A stretch of 64,000 nt of DNA from CAYRMN01 sp964425575 (GCA_964425575.1 CAYRMN010000001.1:12774-76773); one strand, 5' to 3'. Numbered from the stretch's first letter, positions 35,883 to 45,221 are shown. Program-made: numbers and translations. The notes: a model not told the origin generated them from the letters alone.

Positions 35883-37349
35883 ATGCTGAATGAAGCTGAT
35901 GTCAGACGTCAAAAAGCGAAGTCCTTACAGGATGAGGGTATTCAGTCATATCCATCGTCTTCGCATCGGACCGCTACATGTGGGGATGCCTTGACGCATT
36001 TCGACACATGGCAAGAAGAACAGAAGATTATTACGTTTGCAGGCCGTCTGCTCACGATTCGCGTGCACGGAGCGCTCATCTTTGCTGATCTACAGGACAG
36101 CTCAGATAAAATCCAACTCCTCTTTAAGCAGGATGTTATTGGTGAAGCCTCTTTTGTTTCATTCCGAGACAGATTGGATCCAGCGGATTTCGTTGAAGTA
36201 ACAGGAACGCTTTTTGCTACGAAGCGTGGCGAAAAAACGATGCTTGTATCTACGTGGACGATTCTATCAAAGGCACTGCGACCGTTGCCGGAAAAATGGC
36301 ACGGACTGAAGGACCCGGAATTACGCTATCGGTATCGTGAGCTGGATTTGATTTCTAACCCCGAGGTGATGAATGTGTTTCGTGCTAGATCTCGTGTCAT
36401 ACGTGCATTTCGTCGTGCTCTTGATGAAGCGGGGTTTGAAGAAGTCGAAACACCCATTCTGCAACCGATCCCCGGAGGAACAACAGCCCGACCGTTTGTG
36501 ACGCACCACAATGCGCTTGATCTTGATATGTATTTACGGATCGCACCGGAACTCTATTTGAAGCGTCTTATCGTTGGGGGATATGAAAAAGTATACGAAA
36601 TAGGCAAGCAATTTCGAAATGAAGGCATTGATTGGGGGCATAACCCAGAATTTACTGAACTGGAATTTTACTGGGCATATCAGGATTATCATGGGCTCAT
36701 GGACTTCACAGAAGTCCTTCTCAAAAAAATTATTCAAGAAACAGTAGGTTCGCTGTCTATTACGAACGGGGAAACGCAGATCGATTTTTCTGCTTCTTGG
36801 CCGCGAATTCGTTTTCGAGATGCGGTAAAAAATGGATCAGGAATAGATATTGAAGGACTGTCACGAGAAGATCTGATTCTTGCAATGAAAAACATTGGTG
36901 TTCAGACAGACTATTCCATGCCAAATCTTGGTGCGTTGTATGATGATTTATATAAGCATGTCGTGCGGTCGAATCAAATAACACCTGTGTTTATTATCGA
37001 TTATCCAATTGAAATGGAGCCTTTAGCAAAAAAGTGTGCACGCGATCCGAGATATGTGGAGCGTTTTCAGTTACTTGCAGCAGGCCAAGAGCTTTTGAAA
37101 GCATATTCTGAATTAAATGATCCTGTTGATCAATTGGAGCGCTTTCAGAACCAGCAGGCCCTTCGAGAGCAGGGGGATGATGAGGCACAGCGCATTGATA
37201 TGGCATTTATCACCTCACTGGAGCATGGGATGCCTCCCACGGCCGGTTGGGGAATGGGAATCGACCGTTTCGTCGCCTTACTTATGAATGTTCATAGTGT
37301 AAAAGAAGTTATCTTCTTTCCGACGCTACGACCAGAACAATTGTCCTAA
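35883..37349 (+). CDS. lysS: lysyl-tRNA synthetase, class II
   Basis: 488 residues: an OB-fold anticodon-binding domain (~40-140) and a class II catalytic core. Motif 2 FRNEGIDWGHNPEFTELEFY near 240-260 and motif 3 GWGMGIDRFVALLMN near 455 are clear, and LAKKCARDPRYVERF near 380 matches LysRS. It charges tRNA-Lys. Length is normal. It is followed by a nucleotidyltransferase 16 bases on, then serS. Confidence 0.93.
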   Translation: MLNEADVRRQKAKSLQDEGIQSYPSSSHRTATCGDALTHFDTWQEEQKIITFAGRLLTIRVHGALIFADLQDSSDKIQLLFKQDVIGEASFVSFRDRLDPADFVEVTGTLFATKRGEKTMLVSTWTILSKALRPLPEKWHGLKDPELRYRYRELDLISNPEVMNVFRARSRVIRAFRRALDEAGFEEVETPILQPIPGGTTARPFVTHHNALDLDMYLRIAPELYLKRLIVGGYEKVYEIGKQFRNEGIDWGHNPEFTELEFYWAYQDYHGLMDFTEVLLKKIIQETVGSLSITNGETQIDFSASWPRIRFRDAVKNGSGIDIEGLSREDLILAMKNIGVQTDYSMPNLGALYDDLYKHVVRSNQITPVFIIDYPIEMEPLAKKCARDPRYVERFQLLAAGQELLKAYSELNDPVDQLERFQNQQALREQGDDEAQRIDMAFITSLEHGMPPTAGWGMGIDRFVALLMNVHSVKEVIFFPTLRPEQLS

Positions 37350-37365
37350 GACAAATTTTCTTTGT

Positions 37366-37830
37366 ATGATAAAAACAGTCATGTGTTTCGGAACATTTGA
37401 TGGTCTCCATCCAGGCCATGAGGATTATTTTCGGCAAGCTCGTGAACATGGTGACCGCTTGATTGTCGTCGTCGCTCGCGATGCAACGGTTGTTGACGTT
37501 AAGGGAAATCTTCCAGCCAATAATCAAGATGATCGACTCCGAGTTATCCAGGATCATCCACTCGTTGATGAAGCTGTTTTAGGGCATGAAGATGACAAAT
37601 ATAAGGTAATAGAACAGTTTCAACCCGACATGCTCTGCCTTGGCTACGATCAGGAGTCATTTACAGATATGCTGGAGATTGAGCTGGCGCGTCGGGGGTT
37701 AGCTGCAGCCGTGTTTCGATGCGAAGCGTATTTCCCTGATACCTTCAAATCTTCTTTATTGCGTGGAGCTCGAATCGCGGATGAAGATTTTCAAGAGGAG
37801 CCTGCTGAAGAAGAGGGGATTCCTTTATAA
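37366..37830 (+). CDS. cytidylyltransferase-family nucleotidyltransferase (RibL/TagD-like)
   Basis: 154 residues with the nucleotidyltransferase signature GTFDGLHPGH (residues 9-18) and a second conserved stretch LGYDQES near 103 together with the SSLLR motif near 130 that replaces the ISSTxIR site. The family includes glycerol-3-phosphate cytidylyltransferases and archaeal-type FAD synthase RibL. Substrate cannot be decided from sequence; the QES in place of QS resembles RibL-type proteins. Acidic C-terminal tail. Between lysS and serS. Confidence 0.75.
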   Translation: MIKTVMCFGTFDGLHPGHEDYFRQAREHGDRLIVVVARDATVVDVKGNLPANNQDDRLRVIQDHPLVDEAVLGHEDDKYKVIEQFQPDMLCLGYDQESFTDMLEIELARRGLAAAVFRCEAYFPDTFKSSLLRGARIADEDFQEEPAEEEGIPL

Positions 37831-37851
37831 TGTAGAGTGAAAACATGACGT

Positions 37852-39117
37852 ATGCTTGATCCAAAATTTATCCGCGAACATGTCGTGGATGTGAAAAACA
37901 ACTGTGAGGCACGCCGTGTTTCTTTGAACGTTGATGCATGGGTCGTTTTGGATGAACAGCGCTTATCTGTGCTACGGGGGATCGAAGATCTACGAGCTGA
38001 AAAAAATACGATTGCTGAGATGATGAAGGTCGCTCCTCCAAACAAAGATGAGCTCGTTGCGCGAGGAAAAACGCTAAAAGAAGAGATCAGCCTTCGAGAG
38101 AATGAACTATCGACGATAGAGGCCGCATGGTTAGAGCTTTTGTTGCAATTTCCGAACATGACCCATCCCGCAACCCCAGCAGGATTGGATGATACAGAGA
38201 ATAAAGAGATTCGCGTGATTGGCGATATTAAACAATTATCTCACCCCCTCGATCATGTTCAGTTAGCAGAACGGCATGATTTAATTGATTTTGAACGTGG
38301 AGCAAAAGTAGCTGGGTCAAAATTTTATTTCTTGAAGGGAAAAATGGCCATGCTGGAGCAGGCGACGATCCAGTGGGCTCTGAAAGAATTGATCGCAGAA
38401 GGCTATCAGCTCATGATTACGCCTGATTTGGCACGTAAAGAGGTGATGCTCGGAACAGGTTATAATCCTCGTGGCGATGAGCAGCAGATTTACACCATTC
38501 AAAACACAGATCTCTCACTAGTGGCTACGGCTGAAATTCCACTTGGAGGATATCACATGAATGAAATCATTGATGAAGAGAAGCTTCCATTGAAGTACGT
38601 TGGTTTATCACACTGTTTTCGGATGGAGGGTGGAGCGTATGGTCGCGAATCGTATGGTCTCTATCGTGTCCACCAATTCACCAAGATTGAGTTGTTTCTA
38701 TTTGCGGCTCCTTCTCAATCAGAGGCTTTACACGAAGAGCTTCGTCGAATTGAAGAGATGTTATTTACAAAGCTTGGTATTCCATTTCGCGTGGTAGATA
38801 TTTGTACGGGGGATCTTGGTGGCCCCGCCTATCGAAAATATGATCTGGAAGCCTGGATGTGGGGGAAGGGCGGTGGCAAAGGCGGTTGGGGTGAAATCAC
38901 GAGTGCTTCAAACTGTACAGACTATCAGGCCAGACGTTTGAATATTAAAATGCGTAAAAAAGACGGGTCTCTTGAGTTTGTTCATACATTGAATGGAACG
39001 GCGGTGGCGCTATCTCGCGCACCAATTGCCATCTTAGAAAACTATCAGCAAGAGGATGGGTCCATCAAAATTCCTGACGTTCTCATCCCATATTGCGGAT
39101 TTGATCGGATTGGGTAA
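37852..39117 (+). CDS. serS: seryl-tRNA synthetase
   Basis: 421 residues. The N-terminal long coiled-coil arm (about 30-105) binds the tRNA extra arm; the class II core includes VATAEIPLGGYHMNE near 225 (TxE serine site), FRMEGGAYGRES (motif 2) and NGTAVALSRAPIAILENYQ (motif 3). Normal length. A TATAAT at 37826-37831, within the end of the preceding gene, may give serS its own start. 5 bases before alr. Confidence 0.95.
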   Translation: MLDPKFIREHVVDVKNNCEARRVSLNVDAWVVLDEQRLSVLRGIEDLRAEKNTIAEMMKVAPPNKDELVARGKTLKEEISLRENELSTIEAAWLELLLQFPNMTHPATPAGLDDTENKEIRVIGDIKQLSHPLDHVQLAERHDLIDFERGAKVAGSKFYFLKGKMAMLEQATIQWALKELIAEGYQLMITPDLARKEVMLGTGYNPRGDEQQIYTIQNTDLSLVATAEIPLGGYHMNEIIDEEKLPLKYVGLSHCFRMEGGAYGRESYGLYRVHQFTKIELFLFAAPSQSEALHEELRRIEEMLFTKLGIPFRVVDICTGDLGGPAYRKYDLEAWMWGKGGGKGGWGEITSASNCTDYQARRLNIKMRKKDGSLEFVHTLNGTAVALSRAPIAILENYQQEDGSIKIPDVLIPYCGFDRIG

Positions 39118-39122
39118 CCAGC

Positions 39123-40280
39123 ATGGAAATTTTATCAAAAACGTGGGTAGAAATTTCTAAAAGAAACTTGATTCATAATCTTGAGGCTTTTCGTTCACAC
39201 ATTCCATCGCAGGTAGGTATGATGGCGGTGGTGAAGTCTAACGCATACGGTCATGGTCTTGTAGAGGTTGCGCGTATTGCAGCACTTCAAAAAGTCACAT
39301 GGTTTGGTGTTGACAATGTAGACGAAGCATTACAATTACGACGATCTGGGATAAAATCAGCGATTTTAATATTAGGATATACGCCTCACCATCGATTGCA
39401 GGACTGTGTTAAACAGAACATCTCTTTTGTCGTGTACAACCGTGAAACGGTTTTTTCGCTACGATCACTTTTTGCAAGATCACCAGCACTACAGAAAAAA
39501 CAAGCGCGTATACACCTTAAAATCGAAACAGGCACGCATCGACAGGGGATACATGGTCTTGCGCTACAGCAGTTGATTAAAGAGATTCAAAAGATTCCTC
39601 AAATCTACATCGAGGGAGTCTCTACCCACTATGCGAATATCGAAGATACAGAGAATCATTCGTACGCGGAACGGCAGCTGAAGGAATTCCATCTCGCACT
39701 TCAGATTCTTCGAGCAGAGGGGATAGACCCGCCGTGGAAACACACCGCCTGCAGTGCGGCGGTGATTCTTTTTCCAGATACATATTTTAATCTTGTTCGA
39801 TTAGGAGTGGCGATGTATGGATTATGGCCGTCGGAAAACGTGCGGCTATTAGCGCAGCAAAAAAAGAGACATTTGAACCTGAAACCCGTTCTTCAGTGGA
39901 AAACCATCATCGCTCAGTTAAAAAGGGTAAAAAAGGGCTCACCAATAGGATACGGCTTAACAGAGCGCGTATCCCGCGATTCCATTCTGGCTGTTCTGCC
40001 GGTAGGCTATTGGGATGGATATGATAGAGGGCTATCGAGTTGTGGAACTGTATTGATTCGAGAGCGCTTGTGTAAAGTTTTGGGTCGAGTTTTTATGAAC
40101 ATGTGTGTCGTTGATGTTACAGACATCCCACAACAGCTTCGTGTTGAAGATGCTGTCACCCTCTTAGGAACGCAAAAGACAGTTGGCGTGTCTGCGGAGT
40201 CCATTGCGTCAAAAATTGGTACGATTAATTACGAGGTTGTAACGCGTATCAACCCTCTTTTACCGCGCTTTGTCGTCTAA
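39123..40280 (+). CDS. alr: alanine racemase
   Basis: 385-residue PLP enzyme making D-alanine for the peptidoglycan stem peptide. The PLP lysine is in MAVVKSNAYGHG (near 34-45); the second catalytic residue, a tyrosine, is in IGYGLTERV near 278; RLGVAMYGL near 224 and TINYEVVTRI near 370 are typical. Functionally linked to murF (D-Ala-D-Ala ligation) in this window. 5-base gap after serS indicates co-transcription. Confidence 0.93.
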   Translation: MEILSKTWVEISKRNLIHNLEAFRSHIPSQVGMMAVVKSNAYGHGLVEVARIAALQKVTWFGVDNVDEALQLRRSGIKSAILILGYTPHHRLQDCVKQNISFVVYNRETVFSLRSLFARSPALQKKQARIHLKIETGTHRQGIHGLALQQLIKEIQKIPQIYIEGVSTHYANIEDTENHSYAERQLKEFHLALQILRAEGIDPPWKHTACSAAVILFPDTYFNLVRLGVAMYGLWPSENVRLLAQQKKRHLNLKPVLQWKTIIAQLKRVKKGSPIGYGLTERVSRDSILAVLPVGYWDGYDRGLSSCGTVLIRERLCKVLGRVFMNMCVVDVTDIPQQLRVEDAVTLLGTQKTVGVSAESIASKIGTINYEVVTRINPLLPRFVV

Positions 40281-40295
40281 AGGAGACCATATCAT

Positions 40296-41126
40296 ATGAT
40301 ATCCGATGTTCGCTCCTTTCATTCTCCTCGACACAAAACGTTGGAAACAAATCGACACTTCATCATCTATCTAACAGCTGCATTCGCCATTATTGGATGG
40401 TATTGGTTCCTCTTTTTTTCCGGTTTTTGGGATATTGGAACGCTCGATATTAAAAATATTAAAACTCTGGATCGAACGGAAGTGTATGCTGAAATTCAGC
40501 ATATTCTGCAGGAACAACCGTGGAGACCATGGCATCAGCAAAACATGTTCATGCTGAATAGCGACCTTCTTGCGAGCAATTTACGTGACCGTCTGTTTAT
40601 TGAGGATGTACGTATTGAAAAGATATATCCAAACACACTGCAGCTTGATATCAAAGAAAAGCAACGGAGCGTTATCGTTGTTTCCCATGATCAATATGTC
40701 AATGTTGATGTCAATGGAATTGTGACAGGAGAACCAGATAAGGAATCTCTACAGCGTGCACAGGCATGTATTCAAGCGCATAGTTTCATGGATGAGGTGC
40801 ACGTACCTGTCATTGTGTTGAATATGGAAGACCCCCTTGCGCCAGGCTTCCAGATCGCAAAAAGCTACCAGGTTCATCGTTGGCTTGATACGGCTCGTCG
40901 TTTAATTCTGGGTGGTGTTAAATTTCGTTTTATCAAGCTTGAAAATGCTGATGCCTCCTATGCACGTTTTGTAAGTGAAAAGGGCTATGATATTTATTTC
41001 GACCTACTACAACCGATTGATCCGCAGCTCTATACCTATCTCGAATTCATGAAAACCAAGCCAGATCAGTCAAAAATTACAGAATATCTGGATGCTAGAG
41101 TGCCAGGAAAGGTATACGTGAAATAA
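40296..41126 (+). CDS. ftsQ: FtsQ/DivIB-like cell-division protein
   Basis: 276 residues: cytoplasmic head, one transmembrane helix (~25-45), a POTRA-like domain (IKNIKTLDRTEVYAEI and VRIEKIYPNTLQLDIKEK), and a C-terminal end EYLDARVPGKVYVK like the YxDxRxPxKVY end of FtsQ. Acts in the divisome on the outer membrane face. A rare clear Shine-Dalgarno, aggag (40281-40285), lies 10 bases before the ATG. Follows alr by 15 bases. Confidence 0.82.
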   Translation: MISDVRSFHSPRHKTLETNRHFIIYLTAAFAIIGWYWFLFFSGFWDIGTLDIKNIKTLDRTEVYAEIQHILQEQPWRPWHQQNMFMLNSDLLASNLRDRLFIEDVRIEKIYPNTLQLDIKEKQRSVIVVSHDQYVNVDVNGIVTGEPDKESLQRAQACIQAHSFMDEVHVPVIVLNMEDPLAPGFQIAKSYQVHRWLDTARRLILGGVKFRFIKLENADASYARFVSEKGYDIYFDLLQPIDPQLYTYLEFMKTKPDQSKITEYLDARVPGKVYVK

Positions 41127-41134
41127 CTCATTGT

Positions 41135-41860
41135 TTACATGTAAATTGGAGGAAATGTACCGATAATCTTACTTGAAATCGTTTTTCGAATCTCTTTAAT
41201 ATCTCCATCATCTTCGAAGCTGCTCAGTTTATAAATACTCCCATCAAAATTGGCAGGATACCCATTCAGTAGGCGAGCAAGGAGTATAAAACGACTAATA
41301 AAGTAGTCTCGATCAATTCCGGGCGTGTATTCTTTTGCCACAGTATCAACCGCTGCATGTGCAATGACCTGTCTTATGGCTGTTTTATCTTCTGAATCAT
41401 TAAAGTACACGAGTATATCATGACGTTTTTCATCGGGTATCAAGCCTTGAATAAAAGGACTAATGCCTCCTCGTGTACACAGATCGCGGAAGGAGGAATC
41501 GTATTCTTTTACTTGAGGTCCTTCCATCTTTTCTGTTAAATGCTCTACAAGAGGTTCAAAGATCTTTCCATCTTCGCGTTGACGTGTTTTTTCTCTATAA
41601 TTCAAAAACAGAATAAGCATCTCAAACGATCTTCCCAGCCACTCATTTCGTTTAGACGCCTCTTCAGGAAGTGCGCGATCATTTAATCGTGCAAGAGAAG
41701 CGTGTGTATGGTCTATAGCGGCTAAAAGATCGTTTCCCAGTTTTTCCCATGCAGCAGGGGAGAGAGAGGCTTCAATGCGCTTGGATAGCTGCACGATGCG
41801 TGCAGCATCTATGGAAAGCGTTACAGGAATTTCATTTTGCTGGGGTTGAGATTCTTTCAT
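41135..41860 (-). CDS. hypothetical cytoplasmic protein
   Basis: 241 residues, mostly helical and charged, no signal peptide or transmembrane segment. Segments such as AARIVQLSKRIEASLSPAAW and RDYFISRFILLARLLNGYP do not match a family I know. Convergent with ftsQ (8 bases between stops) and divergent from the small Cys-rich gene at 41926. Real coding is suggested by its full span without alternatives on the other strand. Confidence 0.6.
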   Translation of the reverse strand: MKESQPQQNEIPVTLSIDAARIVQLSKRIEASLSPAAWEKLGNDLLAAIDHTHASLARLNDRALPEEASKRNEWLGRSFEMLILFLNYREKTRQREDGKIFEPLVEHLTEKMEGPQVKEYDSSFRDLCTRGGISPFIQGLIPDEKRHDILVYFNDSEDKTAIRQVIAHAAVDTVAKEYTPGIDRDYFISRFILLARLLNGYPANFDGSIYKLSSFEDDGDIKEIRKTISSKIIGTFPPIYM

Positions 41861-41892
41861 ATATGTAAGGGGGACGCTAAACGGATGATATG

Positions 41893-41919
41893 GCTATTAT
41901 AATAGCAGGCTGCTATACT
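41893..41919 (+). promoter_or_regulatory. promoter region with palindrome, small Cys-rich gene
   Basis: A perfect palindrome gctattataatagc (41893-41906), then TATACT (41914-41919), which ends six bases before the ATG at 41926. The palindrome is where a repressor might bind. A partly decayed copy lies at 42213-42240. Confidence 0.45.
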
Positions 41920-41925
41920 ATTCGT

Positions 41926-42171
41926 ATGAAAAAAATATTGAATTGTTCCTCAACCTGCACATGCATGTGCCATGATGAGGGAGTACTGCAGCGCATTGCA
42001 CTCGCGTATCTTACCAAACAGGGCGGTGAAGCGCTAAAGAAAAAAGTTTTGCGTGAAGACCAGGATCATTATAAACGTATTGGAGCCAAAGGAGCCGAAA
42101 TCCGCTGGGCACGATATAGAGCCTCAAAAGCTCAGGAGAAAAAGGCCAAAAAAGGTATATCCATACCTTGA
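41926..42171 (+). CDS. small Cys-rich basic protein
   Basis: 81 residues. The N-terminus holds a Cys/His cluster, NCSSTCTCMCHD (residues 6-17), that could bind a metal; the rest is Lys/Arg-rich and helical (GAKGAEIRWARYRASKAQEKKAKKG is its last third). No family recognised. A small DNA- or RNA-binding protein is a guess. ATG at 41926 is preferred over 41890 because the promoter lies between them. First gene of an accessory stretch. Confidence 0.5.
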   Translation: MKKILNCSSTCTCMCHDEGVLQRIALAYLTKQGGEALKKKVLREDQDHYKRIGAKGAEIRWARYRASKAQEKKAKKGISIP

Positions 42172-42212
42172 AATCAGTGTAGGCGATTTTAAAGGCTCGT
42201 ATACTGACGTCT

Positions 42213-42258
42213 GCTATAGTAGCCAGCTACTATTCTTATGAAAAAGACAGAAGGGTAG
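42213..42258 (+). pseudogene. decayed copy of the 5' end of the small Cys-rich gene
   Basis: gctatagtagc...gctactattcttatgaaaaag repeats the promoter and start of the gene at 41926 (gctattataatagc...gctatactattcgtatgaaaaa), but the frame stops after six codons (MKKTEG). The following 42259-42685 is AT-rich and holds no convincing gene; one inverted repeat gtcgca/tgcgac lies at 42434-42458. Confidence 0.4.
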
Positions 42259-42690
42259 AGCGACGTAAAACTATCTACAATAATGAAATATTGTTTCCAA
42301 CTACGTCACAACTCGCTTCATAGGGAAATCTTGAAACGTTGTATACAGGCGAAAACGGACGTAGATCATCGACAATGCAAGAACCAGGCTCAAAACAAGA
42401 AAGTCTTAGTTTGGCTATTTTACCCCTTCCTAACGTCGCATAAGATATATTGTGCGACACATCTTTTTCTATTTAAAACTTGACGTTGAGTCGAGGCGCT
42501 ATCACCTACGTATAGAATTTCTTCTACTAACACTGCACCGCTCGCCTGTCGTTCATTAGTTTTATTTCGAAACCTTACTTAATAACTTTAATTGAAAGCT
42601 ATCCCCCCCTTTTTTTTGAACTCTTGAAAAATGTCAGAGTTTAGCGACTAGGCGCATACTCCATTCAAAATATCACCGCTTAGAAAACAA

Positions 42691-42744
42691 AAGGCCCATC
42701 CGTGACGACAGATGGCGAGATCGTCACGGATTGTGACGGGCCTT
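42691..42744 (-). terminator. large hairpin terminator of the 42787-43218 gene
   Basis: Arms atccgtgacga (42698-42708) and tcgtcacggat (42721-42731) pair perfectly; ggccc/gggcc extend the stem. On the minus strand it is followed by ttttgtttt. It lies 42 bases after the stop codon. Confidence 0.75.
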
Positions 42745-42786
42745 CTGCGCCGAATGGGCGAGTGGCGTTTGAGACGCCTAGTTCGA

Positions 42787-43218
42787 TCAGACCTCTTTGA
42801 GCAACGAACCGGCGAGTGCATCTACGAGACCGCCGTAGGCGCCCGAGCCCGTTCCACCGCTGGGATACCTCTGGGAGCCGAGCCTCGAACGATCCGGCTT
42901 GTAGCCGAGGCCTTCGAGGAAATTCGATGCGCTAGCGGCCCATGCGCGGAGATCCTCGTCCTCCTCCCCAGGCCAGTAGACTCGTCCTTCCTGCTCCGCC
43001 GTGTGAATGTGGGCAAGGAGGCGCCCGTACACTTCCTTGGGGGGATGCTTCGTGCGCTTGCCCATGATCTGCTCTGGATCTGCCGTCAGGATGCTCTTGC
43101 CGGTGGAGAAGCAAAAGATAGAGCTGGCCAGATCCTCGTTCATGATCTCGCCTCCATCCATCCGCATGAGGACGCCAGTTCGGGACAAGATCAAGAGACG
43201 CGGTTGCGTAACGTCCAT
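42787..43218 (-). CDS. unknown protein of a GC-rich islet
   Basis: 143 residues, balanced composition, no helix of membrane type. Features: an N-terminal beta-like stretch (PRLLILSRTGVLMRMDG), a middle helix (VYGRLLAHIHTAEQEG) and a Gly/Ser-rich end. No family known to me. The strand is fixed by the strong terminator downstream; the plus-strand frame over the same bases starts inside that hairpin. GC content of the 60 bases from 42841 is 41/60, far above the neighbours, which suggests recent transfer. A 6-bp inverted repeat cggtac-n5-gtaccg (43240-43256) lies just upstream. Confidence 0.55.
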   Translation of the reverse strand: MDVTQPRLLILSRTGVLMRMDGGEIMNEDLASSIFCFSTGKSILTADPEQIMGKRTKHPPKEVYGRLLAHIHTAEQEGRVYWPGEEDEDLRAWAASASNFLEGLGYKPDRSRLGSQRYPSGGTGSGAYGGLVDALAGSLLKEV

Positions 43219-43239
43219 GTTTCACCAGTCTCGGAACTA

Positions 43240-43256
43240 CGGTACCATTTGTACCG
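43240..43256. promoter_or_regulatory. inverted repeat upstream of the islet gene
   Basis: cggtac-catttgtaccg reads as cggtac/gtaccg around five bases, 22-38 bases before the minus-strand start at 43218. Possible operator or short hairpin. The following 43257-43514 is AT-rich with no gene seen. Confidence 0.3.
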
Positions 43257-43514
43257 CATCACCCCTGACAAGGGTGCTTCCGAGGTATAAGCCGAAGATA
43301 ACAATGTTTTATTCGTCAGCTTATATCCTGTAAGCACTTCGATGAAGATAAAGTCAATTTAGTTTAAACACAATACCATAAAATAAGTTATCTGTCAAGC
43401 ATACTTTGCATTACAACAACTAAATACGCACTTTCCGCTGACTAAGGCCTAATACAGTTACTCTAAAAATTGTTTTAATTTTTAATAAAAACTCTTGCGT
43501 CGTAAAACGTATGA

Positions 43515-44129
43515 CTACATTACTGGTGGCTGTGGCGGATACACATGAATATCAATCCACGCTTTGATACTGGCCGCAATATCTCGAATCATAAAAAAGA
43601 TGATATTTCTGTATTGTTGAAGATCCGATGGTACCCCAATGGCATCCATACCTAACGAATTACATAGATAAAGAGCTCGTCCCAAATGAAATCGCTGCGT
43701 TATGAGCACTGCTTTTTTGATGTGATAGACCTGTACAGCGCGTTTGCAGGTCTCATAGGTTCTATACCCTTCTGGGTCGGCTTGTATGTCCTCTGAAGGT
43801 ATTCCGTTCTGGATGAGAAACGTCTCCATGCTATCAATTTCATCTCGTTGAAACTTTCCACCGTCCCCACTCACGAGGATCGTTTTAATGCGCTTCTCGT
43901 CATACAAAGCCTTTCCAACGAGCAGTCGATCCCGTAGAGCATCTGAGGGTTGACCGCTGGGCAAGATTCCAGCTCCCAGCACAATCCCTATGGTTTGAGT
44001 TGGTACGTCCTCAGCTCTACTATATATTTTTGATAGATATCTCAATTGTACATCTGCAAGCATGCAAAACGCGACAGTAAGGATTCCCGCTCCTCCGATC
44101 AAAAAAGAATATCGTGCGTGTCGGTACAT
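43515..44129 (-). CDS. YdcF/SanA-like DUF218 protein
   Basis: 204 residues: one N-terminal membrane helix (~7-27), then a DUF218 domain with VLGAGILPSGQPSDALRDRL near 50, ILVSGDGG near 85 and a DPEGYRTYETCKRA near 118, FHLGRAL near 148. Members (SanA, YdcF, ElyC) affect envelope integrity and lipid-carrier metabolism. ATG at 44129; a TTG three codons upstream is also possible. Follows rmuC with a short gap of 12 bases on the same strand. Confidence 0.8.
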   Translation of the reverse strand: MYRHARYSFLIGGAGILTVAFCMLADVQLRYLSKIYSRAEDVPTQTIGIVLGAGILPSGQPSDALRDRLLVGKALYDEKRIKTILVSGDGGKFQRDEIDSMETFLIQNGIPSEDIQADPEGYRTYETCKRAVQVYHIKKAVLITQRFHLGRALYLCNSLGMDAIGVPSDLQQYRNIIFFMIRDIAASIKAWIDIHVYPPQPPVM

Positions 44130-44141
44130 ACTATTCAATTC

Positions 44142-45221
44142 TTACGCCTCTTCCAACAAAGACGGCTTCTCAATCAACGGCGCTTCTTCAAGCGGAAGGG
44201 ACGATCCAGTGATTCTCATGACATCTTTATCAATCTTCATGAACTCCTTCGCGGATAAATTGTATTGATTTACCGTTGTCCCAAGGTTTTTTCCAAGGCT
44301 ACGAAAATAATTTTCATAGGCCGCCATGTGGCGATTCAGATCAGTCACACGATCACGAATTTCCCGGGCCTGCTCCTCGATCTGCAGCGCGTGAAGACCC
44401 TGTAAAACGGTCTGAAGATAGGCCAAGAATGACGTTGGCGACACAATGATCACCCGATACTTTCCAGCTGCACGTTGAATCAAATTTTCGCCCTCTGTAC
44501 CCAGTGCTCCAATTTTATTGACCAACAAGTCATAATAAATAGCTTCGTGAGGAATGAACATAAATGCAAAATCCATGGTCCCCTCCTCTGGCCGGATATA
44601 CTTCGCCGTTTCCTGAATACGTTGCTTTAAATCATTCAAAAACAGTTTTTCTAGTCGCTCACGTTCAACCGGCTGCTGTTCTTGTGCAAACCGATTGTAA
44701 TTTTCTAAGCTAAACTTTGAATCAATAGGAATGATCTTTTCCTTCACAAATACGACCGCGTCAACAATTTCGCCATCTCGAAACGCATACTGACGCTTGA
44801 AGCTATTTGGCGGCAATGTATTTTGTAAAATTGTTTCTAGATAATACTCACCCAATACTCCGCGTTGCTTGGGATTTTTGAGAATATCCTGCAGTTTTTC
44901 AAGCTGAACCGTTACATTTAAGACACTTTTCGTCGTCTCTTCAACACGAATAAGCTTCTCGGTAACATCTCGAATAATATTGTTTGATGAGGCAAAACTC
45001 TGACGAACGGCTTGATGCGTCTCCCCCATTCGATCGCCTAAATCCTTCTGAAGCTGTGCAATTTGATTTTGTAGTAAAGTAAACGATTGAAGCTCAGGGC
45101 GTTCACTGCTCCCAAGGCGCTGTATGAGACTTGCAATATAGACAAGCCCTCCCACAACACAGATAAGAGCAATGATAGAAAGGGTGATGATGACAGGGTT
45201 CATAGTGATACATGAAAACAT
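44142..45221 (-). CDS. rmuC: RmuC-family DNA recombination protein
   Basis: 359 residues: N-terminal membrane helix (~9-30), coiled coil (to ~115), then the RmuC nuclease-like domain with RGVLGEYYLETIL near 120, IPIDSKFSLENYNRF near 164 and FIPHEAIYYDLL near 222. RmuC limits recombination at short inverted repeats; the fold is related to restriction endonucleases. Start may be the ATG at 45221 or at 45203 (MNPVIITL), which puts the helix closer to the N-terminus. Confidence 0.88.
   Translation of the reverse strand: MFSCITMNPVIITLSIIALICVVGGLVYIASLIQRLGSSERPELQSFTLLQNQIAQLQKDLGDRMGETHQAVRQSFASSNNIIRDVTEKLIRVEETTKSVLNVTVQLEKLQDILKNPKQRGVLGEYYLETILQNTLPPNSFKRQYAFRDGEIVDAVVFVKEKIIPIDSKFSLENYNRFAQEQQPVERERLEKLFLNDLKQRIQETAKYIRPEEGTMDFAFMFIPHEAIYYDLLVNKIGALGTEGENLIQRAAGKYRVIIVSPTSFLAYLQTVLQGLHALQIEEQAREIRDRVTDLNRHMAAYENYFRSLGKNLGTTVNQYNLSAKEFMKIDKDVMRITGSSLPLEEAPLIEKPSLLEEA

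Noticed and set aside
42283..42483. 66-codon plus-strand frame
   Set aside because: AT-rich, no ribosome site or promoter, composition unlike a protein.
42712..43290. Plus-strand 192-codon frame over the GC-rich islet
   Set aside because: It begins inside the minus-strand terminator hairpin; the opposite frame has a better composition and a matching terminator.
43494..43510. cttgcgtcgtaaaa repeated at 43494, 45730 and 52646
   Set aside because: One copy is within a conserved coding region and 14-16-base matches of this kind are expected by chance in 64 kb.
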